The translations under genes and the position numbers were made by a program. Below, one piece after another: positions 63,701 to 64,000 of a DNA stretch of 64,000 nt; the first letter of the stretch is position 1, and every line of letters starts with the position of its first letter. Source of the DNA: Calliopsis andreniformis (taxonomy: Eukaryota > Arthropoda > Insecta > Hymenoptera > Andrenidae); the NCBI RefSeq assembly GCF_051401765.1, contig NW_027480440.1:4278001-4342000 (forward strand). Direction: 5' to 3'. Below the pieces are notes generated by a model. That model was not told the origin of the DNA. It searched no databases and worked only from the letters and a program-made list of their open reading frames with translations.

Positions 63701-64000
63701 CAATCCTCAATGCTCAATTCTCGATCCTCAATCGTCAACCTTCATTCCTCAATACTCAATCTTCAATCCTCAATCCTCAATCCTCATCCTTCAATCCTCA
63801 ATACCCAATCCTCAATCTTCAATCCTCAACCCTCAATCCTCAATCCTGAATCCTCAATCCTGAATACTCAATCTTCAGCCCTCAGTCCTCTACAATCAGT
63901 TGTCAATCCTCAATCCTCAATCCTCAATCCTCAATCCTCAATCTTCAATCCTCAATACTCAATCTTCAATCCTCAATCCTCAGTCCTCAATCTTCAATCC
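60731..64000. repeat. 10,644-base-offset duplication, second copy (runs off the window)
   Basis: This is the partner of 50087-53356 and still matches at the last base of the window, so the duplication extends further. Module A at 63503 pairs with 52859, and the ATGCTC landmark at 63689 pairs with 53045. A TTCAATC near 62754 replaces CTCAATC in the first copy. Confidence 0.88.

Larger units (their letters stand above)
1..64000. repeat. Heptamer satellite array (CTCAATC)n filling the window
   Basis: The basic unit is CTCAATC on the + strand, repeated head to tail from the first to the last base with no reversal of orientation. Common variants are TTCAATC, CTCAGTC, CTCAATA, CTCAACC, CTCAAAC, CTCATTC and CTGAATC. 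Variants are not random: they recur in the same order at many places, which produces multi-kilobase higher-order repeats. Apart from a few recurring 6-mers and one 8-mer, the 7-base register is kept even through strongly diverged stretches. I see no unique sequence, no mobile element remnant and no RNA gene. Heptanucleotide satellites are known in Drosophila virilis and short heptamer arrays in cyanobacteria, but I do not recognise this motif as a named family. Translated, it gives ILNPQSS in every + frame, which follows from the DNA repeat. A structural role (centromere, heterochromatin, subtelomere) is inference only. Confidence 0.97.

Noticed and set aside
1..64000. Structural repeat protein, for example a silk-like or antifreeze-like protein with a heptapeptide repeat
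   Set aside because: The peptide period of seven follows from a 7-base unit read in triplets. The DNA repeat is conserved equally at all codon positions as far as I can see, and the phase-breaking 6-mers would be frameshifts in a real protein.
1..64000. Telomeric repeat
   Set aside because: GATTGAG does not match known telomere motifs such as TTAGGG or TTTAGGG. It lacks a run of three or more G, and the variant-rich HOR organisation is not that of a terminal telomere.
1..64000. CRISPR array
   Set aside because: There are no repeat and spacer units of 20-40 bases with unique spacers. Everything between similar blocks is again heptamer satellite, and no cas-like gene is present.
1..64000. tRNA, rRNA or other structured RNA genes
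   Set aside because: The near absence of G on the + strand rules out the paired stems these genes need, and no conserved RNA motif was seen on either strand.

Overview
The whole 64 kb window is one uninterrupted satellite array. Its monomer is a 7-base unit, CTCAATC on the + strand (GATTGAG on the - strand). I found no gene, RNA gene, transposon, CRISPR array or unique-sequence island. Even the odd-looking stretches are strings of diverged 7-mers that stay in the 7-base register. The + strand is nearly free of G, because the monomer holds 3 C, 2 T and 2 A.

Organism: the sequence does not identify it. A tandem array above 64 kb with multi-kilobase higher-order repeats (HORs) is most typical of eukaryotic heterochromatin (centromeric, pericentromeric or subtelomeric). 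Short heptamer arrays are also known in bacteria, for example the STRR families of filamentous cyanobacteria, so a very large prokaryotic heptamer array cannot be excluded from this window. Both ends of the window lie inside the array, so its true length is unknown.

Layout. Variant 7-mers recur in fixed order and form a nested repeat hierarchy. The left array (1 to about 38.7 kb) is dense in four related marker modules, here called A, B, C and D, and carries a CGCGACA marker. It contains an 8,916-base repeat (691-9206 = 9607-18122), an immediately following 3,043-base tandem duplication (14940-17982 = 17983-21029), and a looser repeat with a period near 7.3 kb from about 21.8 to 35.4 kb. A mosaic zone (35.4-40.8 kb) joins it to the right array (about 40.8-64 kb). 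That array carries a CTCTACAATC form of the module A leader and a different set of duplications, with offsets 7,317/7,156/7,219, 1,397, 3,482/3,412, 2,634/2,641 and 10,644 bases.

Mechanism (inference). Length differences between copies are nearly all whole multiples of 7. The few register breaks I could place are specific 6-mers and one 8-mer that recur at homologous places. Copies 8.5 kb long differ at only a couple of the bases I compared. Together this points to recent, repeated unequal exchange or amplification within the array, on top of an older heptamer expansion.

Coding potential is an artefact of geometry. Because 7 is not a multiple of 3, all three + frames read the same heptapeptide, ILNPQSS, in rotation and stay open. 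All three - frames meet TGA every 21 bases. The long + strand open frames, up to 872 codons, are therefore not evidence of genes.
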